Origin: Bradyrhizobium sacchari | GTDB lineage: Bacteria > Pseudomonadota > Alphaproteobacteria > Rhizobiales > Xanthobacteraceae | Assembly (NCBI RefSeq): GCF_002068095.1 | Contig: NZ_LWIG01000001.1 | Location: forward strand, 7,749-71,748 | Reading direction: 5' to 3' | DNA: 64,000 bases | Made by a program: the position numbers and the translations under genes | Shown here: positions 52,195-61,380 of the stretch, in pieces | Layout: every line of letters starts with the position of its first letter | Numbering within the stretch: the stretch's first letter is position 1 | The notes under the pieces: generated by a model | The model's database searches: none | The model's input: only the letters and a program-made list of their open reading frames with translations | Told to the model about the DNA's origin: nothing

Positions 52195-55140
52195 ATGAGT
52201 CTTTTCGTCGGCAGGTTTGCCAGTCAATCGAAAGTGGTCCTTGAGGCTTTTCCGTCCGTGAAGGCCCGTTTTGCGCGCGTTGTCCGGGCGCGAGGGTCGC
52301 TTCGAATTGCGATCTTGTGCTTTTGTCTTGCAATGAGCGCGATTGCGGCGGGCCTCGGAGGGTATTCCGTCCTTGGCATCCAGCACGCAGGCGACTTGGT
52401 TGCCAGGACTTACGATGAATCTCTGATGTCGATTAATTACGCCCGCGCGGCTGGTGCCGATTTTGCCGCGATGCGCGTGGCGTCTTCACGCGTCACAAGG
52501 CATCCGTCTGCCCGTGCTCGACTAGATGATGAAATCGACAAGCTGGCAAAGACGCTTTCGGAAGATGTGACTATAGCGGCTGAACGGTCGCAATCAGCGC
52601 GAGCTGCGAAGGCAGCCGCCAAAGTTAAAGAGGCGGCAAGCGCCTGGGTCGCGCTTCATCGCCGTCCTCTTCAAGCGTCTACTGATGGCAGTGGGAACGA
52701 TGAAGCGAGCGCACGGGAAGTCGACGACGTTGACCAGCTTTCCAGTGTCGTAAATCAACAAATCGAATTGCTGGTCAACTATACGGCCGGGGATGGCTTT
52801 CTATTCCGTCAGCGGGCACTTGGCGCGATCAAACGGGATCTACAACTCAATGTGGCGGCGCTGACCGTTGCGCTTCTTCTATCCGGTTTTTTCTCGTGGC
52901 TATTGGCACGGCGGATTATAGGCCCTGTCGCCATTGCGTCCAAAGCGGCAAGGAGCATTGCCGATGGCGACTTGAACGCGGACATTCCCAGAGGCAGCAG
53001 TGACGAGCTTGGCTCGCTACTCGCGGCCATGAGGAAGATGCGGGACAACATCAGGCAGATGGTTGATCGAGAGGTGGCGCAACGGCGCTCCGCGCAAGCG
53101 CGGCTTTCCGATGCGCTTGAAAATTCTCGAGAAGGCTTCGTGCTCCTGGATGCGAACGGACAGATAGCATTGATCAATTCCCGAGCGAGCGAATTCATCG
53201 GCTGCTCGTCGCAGCTTATTCATTCCGATCTTTTGCGAGCCGAGAAGGTACCGGGCGATGAATCAACCGCAGCGGAAATTACCCAACGTGAGGTCTTTGA
53301 CGACGTCGATGGATTGGCGAGCGAGGCCCAACTCCCAGATGGACGGTGGCTACGAGTCAGCCGCAGCCCGACCCAAGAGGGGGGCGTTATCTTCGTTTAT
53401 AGCGATATCACCAGTTTGAAGCATCAGAAAGTCGAGTTGCATGCGACGAACCTGAGACTGGATGCGGCGCTGACGCACATGTCTCAGGGCCTCTGTCTCT
53501 ACGATAGTGGGGGACGGCTGCGGGTTGTAAACCGGCGCTTCTGTGAGATCTTTGATCTTTCGCCTGAGCTCGTTGTTCCGGGCATGACTTTCGAAGAAGT
53601 GCTCGGTCTGAGTGTTGCCGCTGGAAATCATGGCCGCCAGACGGTGCCCGATCTGCTGGCGGAGCGGGAGAACTTTTTGCTTCACAACGAGAGCGGCAAC
53701 TATCTTCAGTCCCTCAGCGACGGACGCGTCGTCTCTATCGGGCATCGCCCCACTTCTGACGGCGGCTGGCTCAACAGTTGTGAAGATGTGACCGAACAAC
53801 ACAGAGCCCAATCTCAAATTGCCTTTATGGCACGCCATGATGATCTGACCCGACTGCCAAATCGCTCATTGTTCGCCGAGCGCATTGAACGGGCCATCGC
53901 GGAGGCCGGCCGGGGGGCTGGCTTTGCGGTGCTCTGTCTGGATCTGGACAATTTCAAACAGGTCAATGACACCTTGGGCCACCCCGTGGGTGATGGGCTG
54001 CTTTGCGCGGTCGCTGATCGACTGAGCGCGTGCGTCCGGGAGATTGATACCGTTGCCCGTTTGGGTGGCGACGAGTTTGCGATCATACAATCTGATATTC
54101 GAAACGCTGAAGATGCCGAGCGTCTCGCCCGCCGCGTGGTGGACTGTATCGGTGCTCCCTATGAGGTAAATGGGCATCGCCTCATCGTCGGGTGCAGCGT
54201 CGGAATTGCGCTTGCGCCGGGTGACGGCACGACACGCGAAAAGCTCCTAAAAAATGCGGACATGGCGTTGTACCGATCCAAGATGGACGGCAGGGGAACA
54301 TGGCGTTTTTTTGAGCCAGCGATGGACGCAAGTTTGCAAAGCCGCCGCGCGCTCGAACTCGATCTTCGCGAGGCCATGGACAAGGACGAATTTGATCTGT
54401 TCTATCAACCCATTTATGACTTGCAGATGGACCGGATCAGCGGCTTCGAAGCATTATTGCGCTGGCCTCATCCGAAACGGGGGCTGGTGCCACCCGACCA
54501 ATTTATTCCTATTGCAGAAGACATTGGTCTCATCACCTTACTGGGTGAATGGGTTCTCAACCGCGCCTGCGAACAGGCGGCTAGTTGGCCAAGCGAGCTG
54601 AAGATTGCAGTCAATGTCTCGGCGACTCAGATTCGCGATCCGAGATTCGCAGAAGTTATCGCAAACGCGCTTGATGCTTCCAAACTGGACCCGCAACGGC
54701 TTGAATTGGAAATCACGGAGTCTGTTCTGCTTGGAAACAGCGCCGAGACGATTGCAACGCTGCACAAGCTGAAGGCGCACGGGCTGCGTATCGCTTTAGA
54801 CGATTTTGGTACTGGTTACTCCTCGTTGAGCTATCTGCGCAGCTTCCCCTTTGACAAGCTCAAGATTGATCAGTCATTCGTCCGTGACGCAATAGCGACA
54901 AAGGGATCTAAATTGATCGTAAGAGCCATTACCGGCCTCGGAAAAAGCCTCGGCATCACAACCACGGCGGAGGGAGTCGAGACGATTGAGCAGTTGAACC
55001 AGATACAGGCGGAAGGGTGCAACGAGGCGCAGGGATTTTTATTCAGCCGCCCGGTCCCCGCTACCGAGATCGCGCCAACGATCCTGAGTCTGAGAAATGG
55101 CCTGTCGAGATGTCGCTTGAGCAGTGCGATGTCCGACTAA
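52195..55140 (+). CDS. Membrane GGDEF-EAL protein with HAMP and PAS domains
   Basis: 981 aa. A membrane helix near 37-60, a periplasmic helical domain with coiled-coil character (~61-220), and a second helix (~222-240: LNVAALTVALLLSGFFSWLL) lead into HAMP (ARRIIGPVAIASKAARSIAD). Two PAS-like domains follow (~310-410 and ~425-545), then GGDEF (RLGGDEFA, 624-628) and EAL (GFEALLRW, 752-754; DDFGTGYSSLSYL; AEGVET). Both catalytic signatures are intact, so it may make and break cyclic di-GMP. DNLGHPVGDGLL-type substrate loops are normal. It lies just downstream of the orphan pilin, so a surface-attachment theme is possible. Confidence 0.93.
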   Translation: MSLFVGRFASQSKVVLEAFPSVKARFARVVRARGSLRIAILCFCLAMSAIAAGLGGYSVLGIQHAGDLVARTYDESLMSINYARAAGADFAAMRVASSRVTRHPSARARLDDEIDKLAKTLSEDVTIAAERSQSARAAKAAAKVKEAASAWVALHRRPLQASTDGSGNDEASAREVDDVDQLSSVVNQQIELLVNYTAGDGFLFRQRALGAIKRDLQLNVAALTVALLLSGFFSWLLARRIIGPVAIASKAARSIADGDLNADIPRGSSDELGSLLAAMRKMRDNIRQMVDREVAQRRSAQARLSDALENSREGFVLLDANGQIALINSRASEFIGCSSQLIHSDLLRAEKVPGDESTAAEITQREVFDDVDGLASEAQLPDGRWLRVSRSPTQEGGVIFVYSDITSLKHQKVELHATNLRLDAALTHMSQGLCLYDSGGRLRVVNRRFCEIFDLSPELVVPGMTFEEVLGLSVAAGNHGRQTVPDLLAERENFLLHNESGNYLQSLSDGRVVSIGHRPTSDGGWLNSCEDVTEQHRAQSQIAFMARHDDLTRLPNRSLFAERIERAIAEAGRGAGFAVLCLDLDNFKQVNDTLGHPVGDGLLCAVADRLSACVREIDTVARLGGDEFAIIQSDIRNAEDAERLARRVVDCIGAPYEVNGHRLIVGCSVGIALAPGDGTTREKLLKNADMALYRSKMDGRGTWRFFEPAMDASLQSRRALELDLREAMDKDEFDLFYQPIYDLQMDRISGFEALLRWPHPKRGLVPPDQFIPIAEDIGLITLLGEWVLNRACEQAASWPSELKIAVNVSATQIRDPRFAEVIANALDASKLDPQRLELEITESVLLGNSAETIATLHKLKAHGLRIALDDFGTGYSSLSYLRSFPFDKLKIDQSFVRDAIATKGSKLIVRAITGLGKSLGITTTAEGVETIEQLNQIQAEGCNEAQGFLFSRPVPATEIAPTILSLRNGLSRCRLSSAMSD

Positions 55141-55761
55141 GACGAATCAAGACTTTCCCAACTTTTATCCTGCTTCCGTACTTGGCTCCTTATTTTTCGG
55201 CACAAAGGCGCCCACGTGAATGGGTTGGAGGACTCACGGTTGCCAATGTCCCTTGACAGTCAAGCGCTTGCCCGCTGCTACTCCCGCCAGCAGCCGAATA
55301 TCAAACAAGCGTCCAGATGAGAACCTATTCCGACCCACATGATCAAGTTCCTTGCAAGTGCAAGAATCCGAGGCCAAGGCAGTGAATACTTAAGCGCTGG
55401 ACTGGGGCGAATGGCAGCCCCTTTGGTTTCAATCGTGTGTAGCTCAGTTCTGGAATGAACAGGTATCACTCGCTCGACAGCGCCGGAATGATTGCCAGGC
55501 AGAGCGCTGCCTCTGTTCAAACTATCGCGATGCACGCCTACACACCCTCGTTGTGTTTTAGATTGACGGCCGCGTTATAGAGTAGGCTCCTGAATCGCCG
55601 ATCTTGCGGGATGGCTCCCATAAAAGAAAATCGGAGCCCTGCCCTTATGGAGATAAGGAGGGGGCTGTTCCTTGCCCCCGGAGTGAGCCACGCTGCTAAG
55701 AACAGCGCGCTACGACGCAACGTTCGTTTCCCGCCGGGGCTGGCGTTCGGCAGCCAGAGAC
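55141..55761. other. Intergenic stretch, nothing recognised
   Basis: About 620 bases. A 77-codon plus-strand frame from 55611 has no family features and is not called. Confidence 0.4.
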
Positions 55762-55938
55762 TTACGCGCGTTCCTTTTGGTTCTCGGCGTCTCTTACTAC
55801 GTTGCGCAACACAATTGCAGAAAGGCGCACAACGAGGTGTTTGAGACGAGCAATCTCTTGCTTGCAGTGTTCCAGCTCGTGCTGTTCTTCCGTCATCATC
55901 GATACTTCATGGCGATTTCCGTTATCGTCATGATTCAT
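55762..55938 (-). CDS. Small coiled-coil protein
   Basis: 58 aa from the ATG at 55938 with an AAGAG site; the frame is open to 56040. The core EEQHELEHCKQEIARLKHLV, VRLSAIVLRNVV is a strong amphipathic coiled coil. Similar small proteins occur in Bradyrhizobium; the function is unknown. Confidence 0.6.
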   Translation of the reverse strand: MNHDDNGNRHEVSMMTEEQHELEHCKQEIARLKHLVVRLSAIVLRNVVRDAENQKERA

Positions 55939-56267
55939 ATCGCAACTCTTCTGACCAAGTGAGCCCGAACGAATAGTCTGCCTTGTGCCTGTCTCGCCAA
56001 CCATTAAGATCCAGATCAAGCGCGGCGCGTCGTCAGACAAGGTATAGAATGCACCAACAGTTCATTTGCGGCCCGAGCGTGTTGCTCCGGCCACAGATTC
56101 GAACGTTTCGTACAACGACGCCGGCAATCTACTTTAGAGATGTACTGCACCGAATTTGGATGCGGGTGCTGTCGGTGCTTTTATAGCGTTGGTGCTTCCA
56201 AGCGTTGACGACGGAGCAAGCAGATCTATTATGCTCCCCTATTTCAGACATTTTAGTGAGTCGTGTT

Positions 56268-56528
56268 ATGTCACCTGCGATGGAGTTGATTGTAGAGGGC
56301 TTTATTCGGTTGAAGGACCGTCAGTCGCTTGAAGATCTAATGATGCACCGACGTCGATTGGCAATGGATTTGAAGGCCAGGACGGGTTTCGACTGCAAGG
56401 CAACAATAGCTCAGATCGATCAAGACATCTCCATCATTGAAGCTGGATTGAATGCTCTTTCCAATCCGGTGTTAGGAGAGGAAGGCCTGCCGCAGATCCG
56501 GGCTGGGCAGTCGCCAAAGAACTTCTGA
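56268..56528 (+). CDS. Small hypothetical helical protein
   Basis: 86 aa from the ATG at 56268 (or 82 aa from 56280). It contains VEGFIRLKDRQSLEDLMMHR and FDCKATIAQIDQDISIIEAG. It looks like a conserved-type small rhizobial protein; the function is unknown. Confidence 0.55.
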   Translation: MSPAMELIVEGFIRLKDRQSLEDLMMHRRRLAMDLKARTGFDCKATIAQIDQDISIIEAGLNALSNPVLGEEGLPQIRAGQSPKNF

Positions 56529-56632
56529 GTAGGGGGCTGCAGCACAGCCTTTCAAGAATTGATGGCCTAGAGGTAGCCTATTTCAGCTATGCGATTCTTC
56601 AGCTCCGTCGATTGACTGCGGGATTGGCGGCT

Positions 56633-56672
56633 GCGAGGTCCGGTTGGGTTCGCCTCCATCGCCGGACCTCGC
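56633..56672. repeat. Inverted repeat (11-bp perfect arms, 18-base loop)
   Basis: gcgaggtccgg ... ccggacctcgc. It lies just left of the IS66 element, 20 bases before an ATG that the element interrupts. It may be a structured leader or an old terminator (followed by ttcttcg only). Confidence 0.6.
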
Positions 56673-56696
56673 TTCTTCGAACACTTGGCGCATGGC

Positions 56697-56704
56697 TGAA
56701 GAAC
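56697..56704. repeat. IS66 target-site duplication, left copy
   Basis: TGAAGAAC, identical to 59819-59826. Eight bases is the usual duplication length of IS66. Confidence 0.95.
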
Positions 56705-56730
56705 GTAAGCGTAGTTCTGCGGCCCTTTTG
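56705..56730 (+). repeat. IS66 left terminal inverted repeat
   Basis: GTAAGCGTAG followed by TTCTGCGGCCCTTTTG, the imperfect inverse of the right end. Confidence 0.93.
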
Positions 56731-56745
56731 AACGGCGCTTGACGC

Positions 56746-57348
56746 CTATTTTGAGCGCGTGGTGCGTCGCCGAGGCTTCCATATTTCCGACAATGCATTG
56801 ACGGCGGCCTCGAGCGCCTTCCGGTCGACGACGTTGGGATCGAACTGCTCGGGGCCCCAGAGGCGCATTTGTTCGTGCTCCGGATGGGTGGGGTCGCTGA
56901 TGGCGTCGAGGTATTCGGCATAGCCTGACGCACCACCGACATCTTCCGGAGGACAACGGCCGGCGGCCTCGAGCAGGAGGGGAAGTCCCTCCGTTGTCGT
57001 GTTGTCGAACCACTTTTCAAGCTTGATCACGTGATCCCAGCTGTCGCCGAAGTCGTAGAGATAATGGATCGTCTTGGCGCCGGTCTCTTGAACGATATTG
57101 GAGAGCCGCGTCTTGCGGGCATCGATGGGCTGAGGGTCAAAATCTCCATCGGGATCAGGGATACCCCAACGGCCGTCGCCGGCTAGGAACTCGAAGAGAT
57201 GGCTATTCGTCCAGCCAAACGCCGCCTGAAGCGTCAGATGCAGCCGATCAAGGCGCAGGGTGATGGGTACGACAAGACACCGCATCACCTCCGGTTTCAC
57301 GTCCTTGAGGGTTACCCTGATCCGGACGGCGGTCGTGTTAAGGCTCAT
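56746..57348 (-). CDS. pRiA4b ORF-3-family passenger protein in IS66
   Basis: 200 aa. Family features: VRIRVTLKDVKPEVMRCLVV, LHLTLQAAFGWTNSHLFEFL, IHYLYDFGDSWDHVIKLE and RCPPEDVGGASGYAEYLDAI. The function of the family is unknown. Its ATG overlaps the tnpC stop (ATGA) and its own stop lies 41 bases inside the left terminal repeat, so it is a coupled cargo gene of the element. Confidence 0.92.
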   Translation of the reverse strand: MSLNTTAVRIRVTLKDVKPEVMRCLVVPITLRLDRLHLTLQAAFGWTNSHLFEFLAGDGRWGIPDPDGDFDPQPIDARKTRLSNIVQETGAKTIHYLYDFGDSWDHVIKLEKWFDNTTTEGLPLLLEAAGRCPPEDVGGASGYAEYLDAISDPTHPEHEQMRLWGPEQFDPNVVDRKALEAAVNALSEIWKPRRRTTRSK

Positions 57349-58910
57349 GCTGCCAGTCTCGGATCGAGCGCATGCATCGTATAGGTCGATGCCCAGGGAA
57401 GCAGTTCGTCCAGTCGCGCCGCAGGCCAGCCATTAACGAGCTTCGCGAGAACATCAGCGAGCCAGTGCTCGGCACTGACGCCATTGAGCTTACAGGTCTC
57501 GATTAACGAAGCCAGAACTGCCCAATTCTCGGCGCCCTCGTCGCAGCCGGCAAAAAGGGAGTTCTTGGCGTTGAGCTTGATCGGCCGCATCGCTCGCTCG
57601 ACCGCATTGGTATCCATTTCGATGCGCCCGTCATCAAGGTACAGTGTCAGGCCGTTCCAATGCCGCAGCGCATAGCGCAAAGCCTTCGCCGTGTCGCTCT
57701 TCTGTGCAAGGTGATCAAGCTTGGCCTCAAACCACTGCTTCAAGGCTGCAGCCAGAGGCCTGGCATGCGCCTGCCTGCCGGCGTGGCGCTCGTCCGCAGA
57801 TCGGCCGCGGAGAGCCTTCTCGACCGCATAAAGCTGGGCGATACGCTCGAGAGCCTCGCGGGCAACCGGAGCTGGCGCTGGCGCCACCTCCCGTTCGATC
57901 TTCACAAACTGCCGCCGCAGATGCGACCAGCAGAAGGCGAGCGTCCCGGACAGGGCGTCCGCACGCGTCTCTCGGGTCATGGTCTTGTAGGCCTGATAGC
58001 CGTCGCAATGGATGATGCCGCGATAGCCCTCAAGCAGCCGCAAGCCATGAACGGCGCCGCGGCCCGGTGCATAGGCATAGACCACTCCAGGTGGATCAGG
58101 CCCGGCCCAGGGCCTGTCGTCGCGCGACAGCGCCCAGAAGTAGCCGGTTTTCGTTCTGCCGCGGCCCGGGTCCAACACCGGCGCCGGGGTCTCATCGACG
58201 CAGAGTTTCGAGGAGGCGAGCAGAAGCTGGCGCAGCCGATGCCACAACGGCTTCAGTTCCTGGGCGGCATAGCCGACCCAGAAGGCGAGCGTGGAACGGT
58301 CCACCGCTATTCCGTGCGTCGCCAGCATCTGCGCCTGGCGGTAAAGCGGCAAATGCCAATGATACTTCGCGTCGATCACATGCGCGACCAGCCGCTCGGT
58401 GGGCAATCCTCCCCTGATCAGTCGCTCGGGAGCAGCATGCTGGAGGACGACGCCATGACAGGCGCGGCAGGCGAGCTTAGGCCGGCGGGTGACGATGACG
58501 CGATACTGCGCCGGAACGACGTCCAGCCTCTGGCTCTCATCCCGACCAATCTCAAAGAGGTCGCCCGCACAAGACGGGCAACAGGTCTCGGCCGGCATCA
58601 GGGTTTCCACGATGCGCGGCAAATGCTCCGGCAGCTGACCACGGTTGGTTCTGCGCTCGGCCGTCCTCTTCTCGCAAACTCTGGGATTGGCGCGATCCTC
58701 GGTGGCTTCGAGGGCCGCGACGGCCTCTTCGATGTCCTCCAGAACAAGCTGCAGCTGATCAGCGTCCAGCTTTTCCGAGGATCGACCGAACTGCGCATCT
58801 TTCGCAAGCTTGAGTAACCGCTCGAGCCTGGCGCAGCGATCCAGCAGAGCCGCGGCAAAGACACGCAACTCGGCTGGATCGCTCGGCAGCTCATCGGGCA
58901 AATCACTCAT
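57345..58910 (-). CDS. tnpC: IS66 transposase TnpC
   Basis: 521 aa from the ATG at 58910 (MSDLPDELPSDPAELRVFAA); the frame is open upstream without similarity. An N-terminal leucine-rich helix (LDRCARLERLLKLAKDAQFG) and a zinc-finger region (CCPSCAGDL, CRACHG) are followed by the DDE core with CVDETPAPV, IHCDGYQAYK and MDTNAVERAMRPIKL. A C-terminal ALASLIETCKLNGV tail is typical. It should carry out cut and joining with TnpA and TnpB. Confidence 0.95.
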   Translation of the reverse strand: MSDLPDELPSDPAELRVFAAALLDRCARLERLLKLAKDAQFGRSSEKLDADQLQLVLEDIEEAVAALEATEDRANPRVCEKRTAERRTNRGQLPEHLPRIVETLMPAETCCPSCAGDLFEIGRDESQRLDVVPAQYRVIVTRRPKLACRACHGVVLQHAAPERLIRGGLPTERLVAHVIDAKYHWHLPLYRQAQMLATHGIAVDRSTLAFWVGYAAQELKPLWHRLRQLLLASSKLCVDETPAPVLDPGRGRTKTGYFWALSRDDRPWAGPDPPGVVYAYAPGRGAVHGLRLLEGYRGIIHCDGYQAYKTMTRETRADALSGTLAFCWSHLRRQFVKIEREVAPAPAPVAREALERIAQLYAVEKALRGRSADERHAGRQAHARPLAAALKQWFEAKLDHLAQKSDTAKALRYALRHWNGLTLYLDDGRIEMDTNAVERAMRPIKLNAKNSLFAGCDEGAENWAVLASLIETCKLNGVSAEHWLADVLAKLVNGWPAARLDELLPWASTYTMHALDPRLAA

Positions 58911-58960
58911 TGGCCCGAGCTTGCCATGCTTCGCGCCGTGATGCAGCGAAGATTTGTATT

Positions 58961-59314
58961 TTACGCAAGCGCTTTCGGCTGCGGGATTCGAGGCGCGTGC
59001 ATGCGTGTCCAATCCATGCCGGCCAGAAGCGCCGACAACTGCGCGGCGTTCATCCGCATCACGCCGGCCACGATGGGAGGCCATTTGAAGCCGCTGCCAT
59101 CGAGCCGCTTCCAATACATCACAAGGCCGCTGCCATCCCAGACGACAATCTTCACCCGATCGGCGCGCTTCGCACGGAACACCACCGCCACGCCCGTCAT
59201 AGGGTCATGGCCTAGCGTCTCCTTCGCCAACAGCGCCAAGCCCTCCGCACCTTTTCTGAAGTCCACAGGTTGCGTCGCCACGTAAATCATGAGGCTCGCG
59301 GGCATTGTCAGCAT
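58961..59314 (-). CDS. tnpB: IS66 accessory protein TnpB
   Basis: 117 aa. The family pattern is IYVATQPVDFRKGAEGLALL, VVFRAKRADRVKIVVWDGSG, LVMYWKRLDGSGFKWP. Its start overlaps the tnpA stop, and it is needed with TnpA for IS66 transposition. Confidence 0.95.
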   Translation of the reverse strand: MLTMPASLMIYVATQPVDFRKGAEGLALLAKETLGHDPMTGVAVVFRAKRADRVKIVVWDGSGLVMYWKRLDGSGFKWPPIVAGVMRMNAAQLSALLAGMDWTRMHAPRIPQPKALA

Positions 59315-59730
59315 GAACGTGTCCGTCGGAGCGCTAGAAAAACATCACTCAGCACAGCAAGGCCAGGCGCCCCGCGCACCTCTACGCGCGCCCCTTGGAA
59401 CTCGACCGTCACAACGGCGGCTTCCGGCGACCCGGAGGGTTCTGCGGTCGCCGGCAACGCCGATTCCGATACCACCGGCACGAACGACAGCGTGTCCGCC
59501 GACGCCGGAAGCACCAACTGGCCCAACCGCGCCCGGCGCCGCCAGTCATGCACCTGCTGGGGCCGGCAGCCATGACGACGGGCGACATCCGTGACAACCG
59601 CACCCGGCTCGAGGCTTTCGGCGGCAATCTGCGCCTTCAAATCGTCTGGCCAGCGCTTGCGACCTGCACCAGCATATACTTCGATACGTGGTGACAACGG
59701 TCGTCTCATGTCGTCAGAATGGTCGTCCAT
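59308..59730 (-). CDS. tnpA: IS66 accessory protein TnpA (HTH)
   Basis: 140 aa from the ATG at 59730 with AAGGG before it; a GTG at 59739 is possible. HTH region: RRWPDDLKAQIAAESLEPG-like (GRKRWPDDLKAQIAAESLEP), AVVTDVARRHGCRPQQVHDW, RRRARLGQL. The C-terminal part has VTVEFQGARVEVRG. The stop overlaps the tnpB start. Confidence 0.92.
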   Translation of the reverse strand: MDDHSDDMRRPLSPRIEVYAGAGRKRWPDDLKAQIAAESLEPGAVVTDVARRHGCRPQQVHDWRRRARLGQLVLPASADTLSFVPVVSESALPATAEPSGSPEAAVVTVEFQGARVEVRGAPGLAVLSDVFLALRRTRSC

Positions 59731-59792
59731 TATGAGCACCCTTGTAGAAGATCACTCTTCTAGCGGTGCTCTCAAGACTCCGCACAAACAAT

Positions 59793-59818
59793 CCAAAGGG
59801 CCTCGGCGCTACGCTTAC
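59793..59818 (-). repeat. IS66 right terminal inverted repeat
   Basis: Read on the minus strand from 59818: GTAAGCGTAGCGCCGAGG and CCCTTTGG. Confidence 0.93.
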
Positions 59819-59826
59819 TGAAGAAC
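59819..59826. repeat. IS66 target-site duplication, right copy
   Basis: TGAAGAAC, identical to 56697-56704. Confidence 0.95.
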
Positions 59827-60321
59827 CCCCACCAGAATCGATCTTACAGGACCTGCGGTCGAGGCATGAGCTTGGCCGCGTGCTGAATCCAAGCCGTGCA
59901 TCTGAGCTATTGCGGCCGACCGCCCCGCCCGGGTGAATGAACCTTCGGGACAACCAGAGCCGCCTCGCAAACAAAGCCGCCTCACTTGACCTGCGTCTTT
60001 CACTCGAGATCAGCTGTTGGCCGTAACCGGCATGAGGCCCGCACCTCGCCATCGCGAATTTCGCCAGCGATACAGCTTGGCATGAGCAGATCGGCGGAGG
60101 TGCAACGATGGCAAATGCCATGGTTGATGCGAGACAGGAAGCTAATTCCCATCCTTGCGTCGAGGTGATCACCGGACAACGCCCGGCGACGCGAGCGCGG
60201 TCCTGCTCGCGGCTGCAGCGTCAGCCAGGCAAGCAGAGACTCGCATTCTGGCCGCCGGTGCATAGATGCCGCCCTTGTCGAAGAAAACGCGGCCCGAGAT
60301 TATTACCTCGTGGAAAGACGA
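59827..60321. other. Stretch right of IS66, mostly unexplained
   Basis: About 500 bases. Removing the IS66 element joins an ATG at 56692 to a short frame here that ends in TGA at about 59937 (40 codons). Otherwise no family is recognised on either strand. Confidence 0.4.
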
Positions 60322-60558
60322 TTATGACCGCGCCCTCGTCACGGTGAGGTGAAGCTTCTGCCCGTCCTCCAAAAGAACAGATAGTAGCGGGCAGTCGCTG
60401 GTAGTCTTGCTGATGGAAACCGCGGCCTCGCGCTGCCCGATGCAGTAGTGCCTCAGGAGGGCTTCCTTGAAGTCCTCCGCAAGGATTTCCAGCGGGTCTG
60501 AAGGCATGGTGGTTGCCATGGCTTTAAGTTCCCTGCGCTCGTTATCTTCATTCAGCAT
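60322..60558 (-). CDS. Small hypothetical protein
   Basis: 78 aa from the ATG at 60558 with AAGAGAG before it; the frame is open upstream to 60705. It contains PLEILAEDFKEALLRHYCIG, QREAAVSISKTTSDCPLLSV and LLEDGQKLHLTV. No family is recognised. Confidence 0.5.
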   Translation of the reverse strand: MLNEDNERRELKAMATTMPSDPLEILAEDFKEALLRHYCIGQREAAVSISKTTSDCPLLSVLLEDGQKLHLTVTRARS

Positions 60559-60654
60559 ACTCTCTTGCCGTGAACCTATTTGCGGCGCCCTTTCGCGTAG
60601 TTTGGATGATTTCCCGCATCGTATAGGAATTTCGCGTCGAAATTCAGCGCAGGC

Positions 60655-61125
60655 GGGGTACTGATCAACGATCGGATAGACGCCCGCATCCTCGAGATTG
60701 TGCAAAAAAACAACCGCCTAACTTCCGAGGTGCTGGGCGAAATGGCCGGGCTTTCTGCTACTGCCTGCAACGACGACTGAAGAGGCTCCGCTCAGAGGGC
60801 AACATCGAAGCCGCCGTCTCAATCGTCTCACCGAGGGCTGTGGGAAGACCTATTCAAATGCTTGTGCTAGTCACCATCGAGCGGGAGCGTTCAGACATAA
60901 TCGATGGTTCAAGAAGGACCATCAATCGTCAGTTGAAGTCGTCTTTGGAGTTTACGTCACTGGCGATGCCAACTTTGTCCTATGCGTCACCGCGAATTGC
61001 ATCGAAGGCTATGAGCAGTTCACCCGGCGCTTCTTCTATACGAACCCCGACATTAAGGGCTTCAAGACGATGGGAACGGGGTATTGGATCGCGTAAAAGC
61101 GCGCTTTGCTATTCCCGTTGAGACT
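60655..61125 (+). pseudogene. Lrp/AsnC-family regulator, several frameshifts
   Basis: The frame begins INDRIDARILEIVQKNNRLT and GEMAGLSATAC, an AsnC-type HTH start, then breaks at TGA (60778). A second frame gives RLRSEGNIEAAVSIVSPRAV and GRPIQMLVLVTIERERSDII. After another break near 60910 a third gives SSVEVVFGVYVTGDANFVLC, VTANCIEGYEQFTRRFFYTN (RAM domain) and PDIKGFKTM. All domains are recognisable in order but no continuous frame remains. Confidence 0.85.
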
Positions 61126-61345
61126 CCGCGCGAGGATTGACCAAAACGCTGATGCGGTGTTTACACGCGGATCGATGCGTTTGCCCGTTTTTTCGTCGCT
61201 TAACCCGCATAGAACGTGAAAAAACTGCCCTCATCCTCCTCTGGTGTCACGTCTATTCCAAGCTGGTCATGATCCCTCGGGAAGAGGTATTGGCATCTGC
61301 GCCACCACGCTCAAAAAGGCCAGTCGGCTAATCTTTTGAGATAGT
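61126..61345. other. Intergenic stretch, nothing recognised
   Basis: About 220 bases between the AsnC pseudogene and the tRNA-like remnant. No gene seen. Confidence 0.4.
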
Positions 61346-61380
61346 TGGTGGTCCCGGGAGACTCGAACTTCCGACTTGCG
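61346..61380 (-). tRNA. tRNA 3'-end remnant (T arm, acceptor strand, CCA)
   Basis: On the minus strand ggaag-ttcgagt-ctccc forms a T arm, followed by gggacca and CCA. The preceding bases (taaccgcaagtc) may be part of an anticodon/variable region. No matching 5' acceptor strand (tggtccc) lies within tRNA distance to the right, so this is a partial tRNA, as left at integration sites. Confidence 0.5.

Larger units (their letters stand above)
56705..59818 (-). mobile_element. Complete IS66-family element with passenger gene
   Basis: Ends start with GTAAGCGTAG on both sides (left 56705, right read inward from 59818), and the first 28 bases match at 22 positions. An 8-bp target duplication TGAAGAAC flanks it exactly (56697-56704 and 59819-59826). 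The gene order on the minus strand is tnpA, tnpB, tnpC, then a pRiA4b ORF-3-like passenger. Length is 3114 bp. All frames are open, so it may be active. Confidence 0.95.

Noticed and set aside
57660-58817. 385-codon plus-strand frame opposite tnpC
   Set aside because: Antisense of a complete IS66 transposase with DDE motifs.
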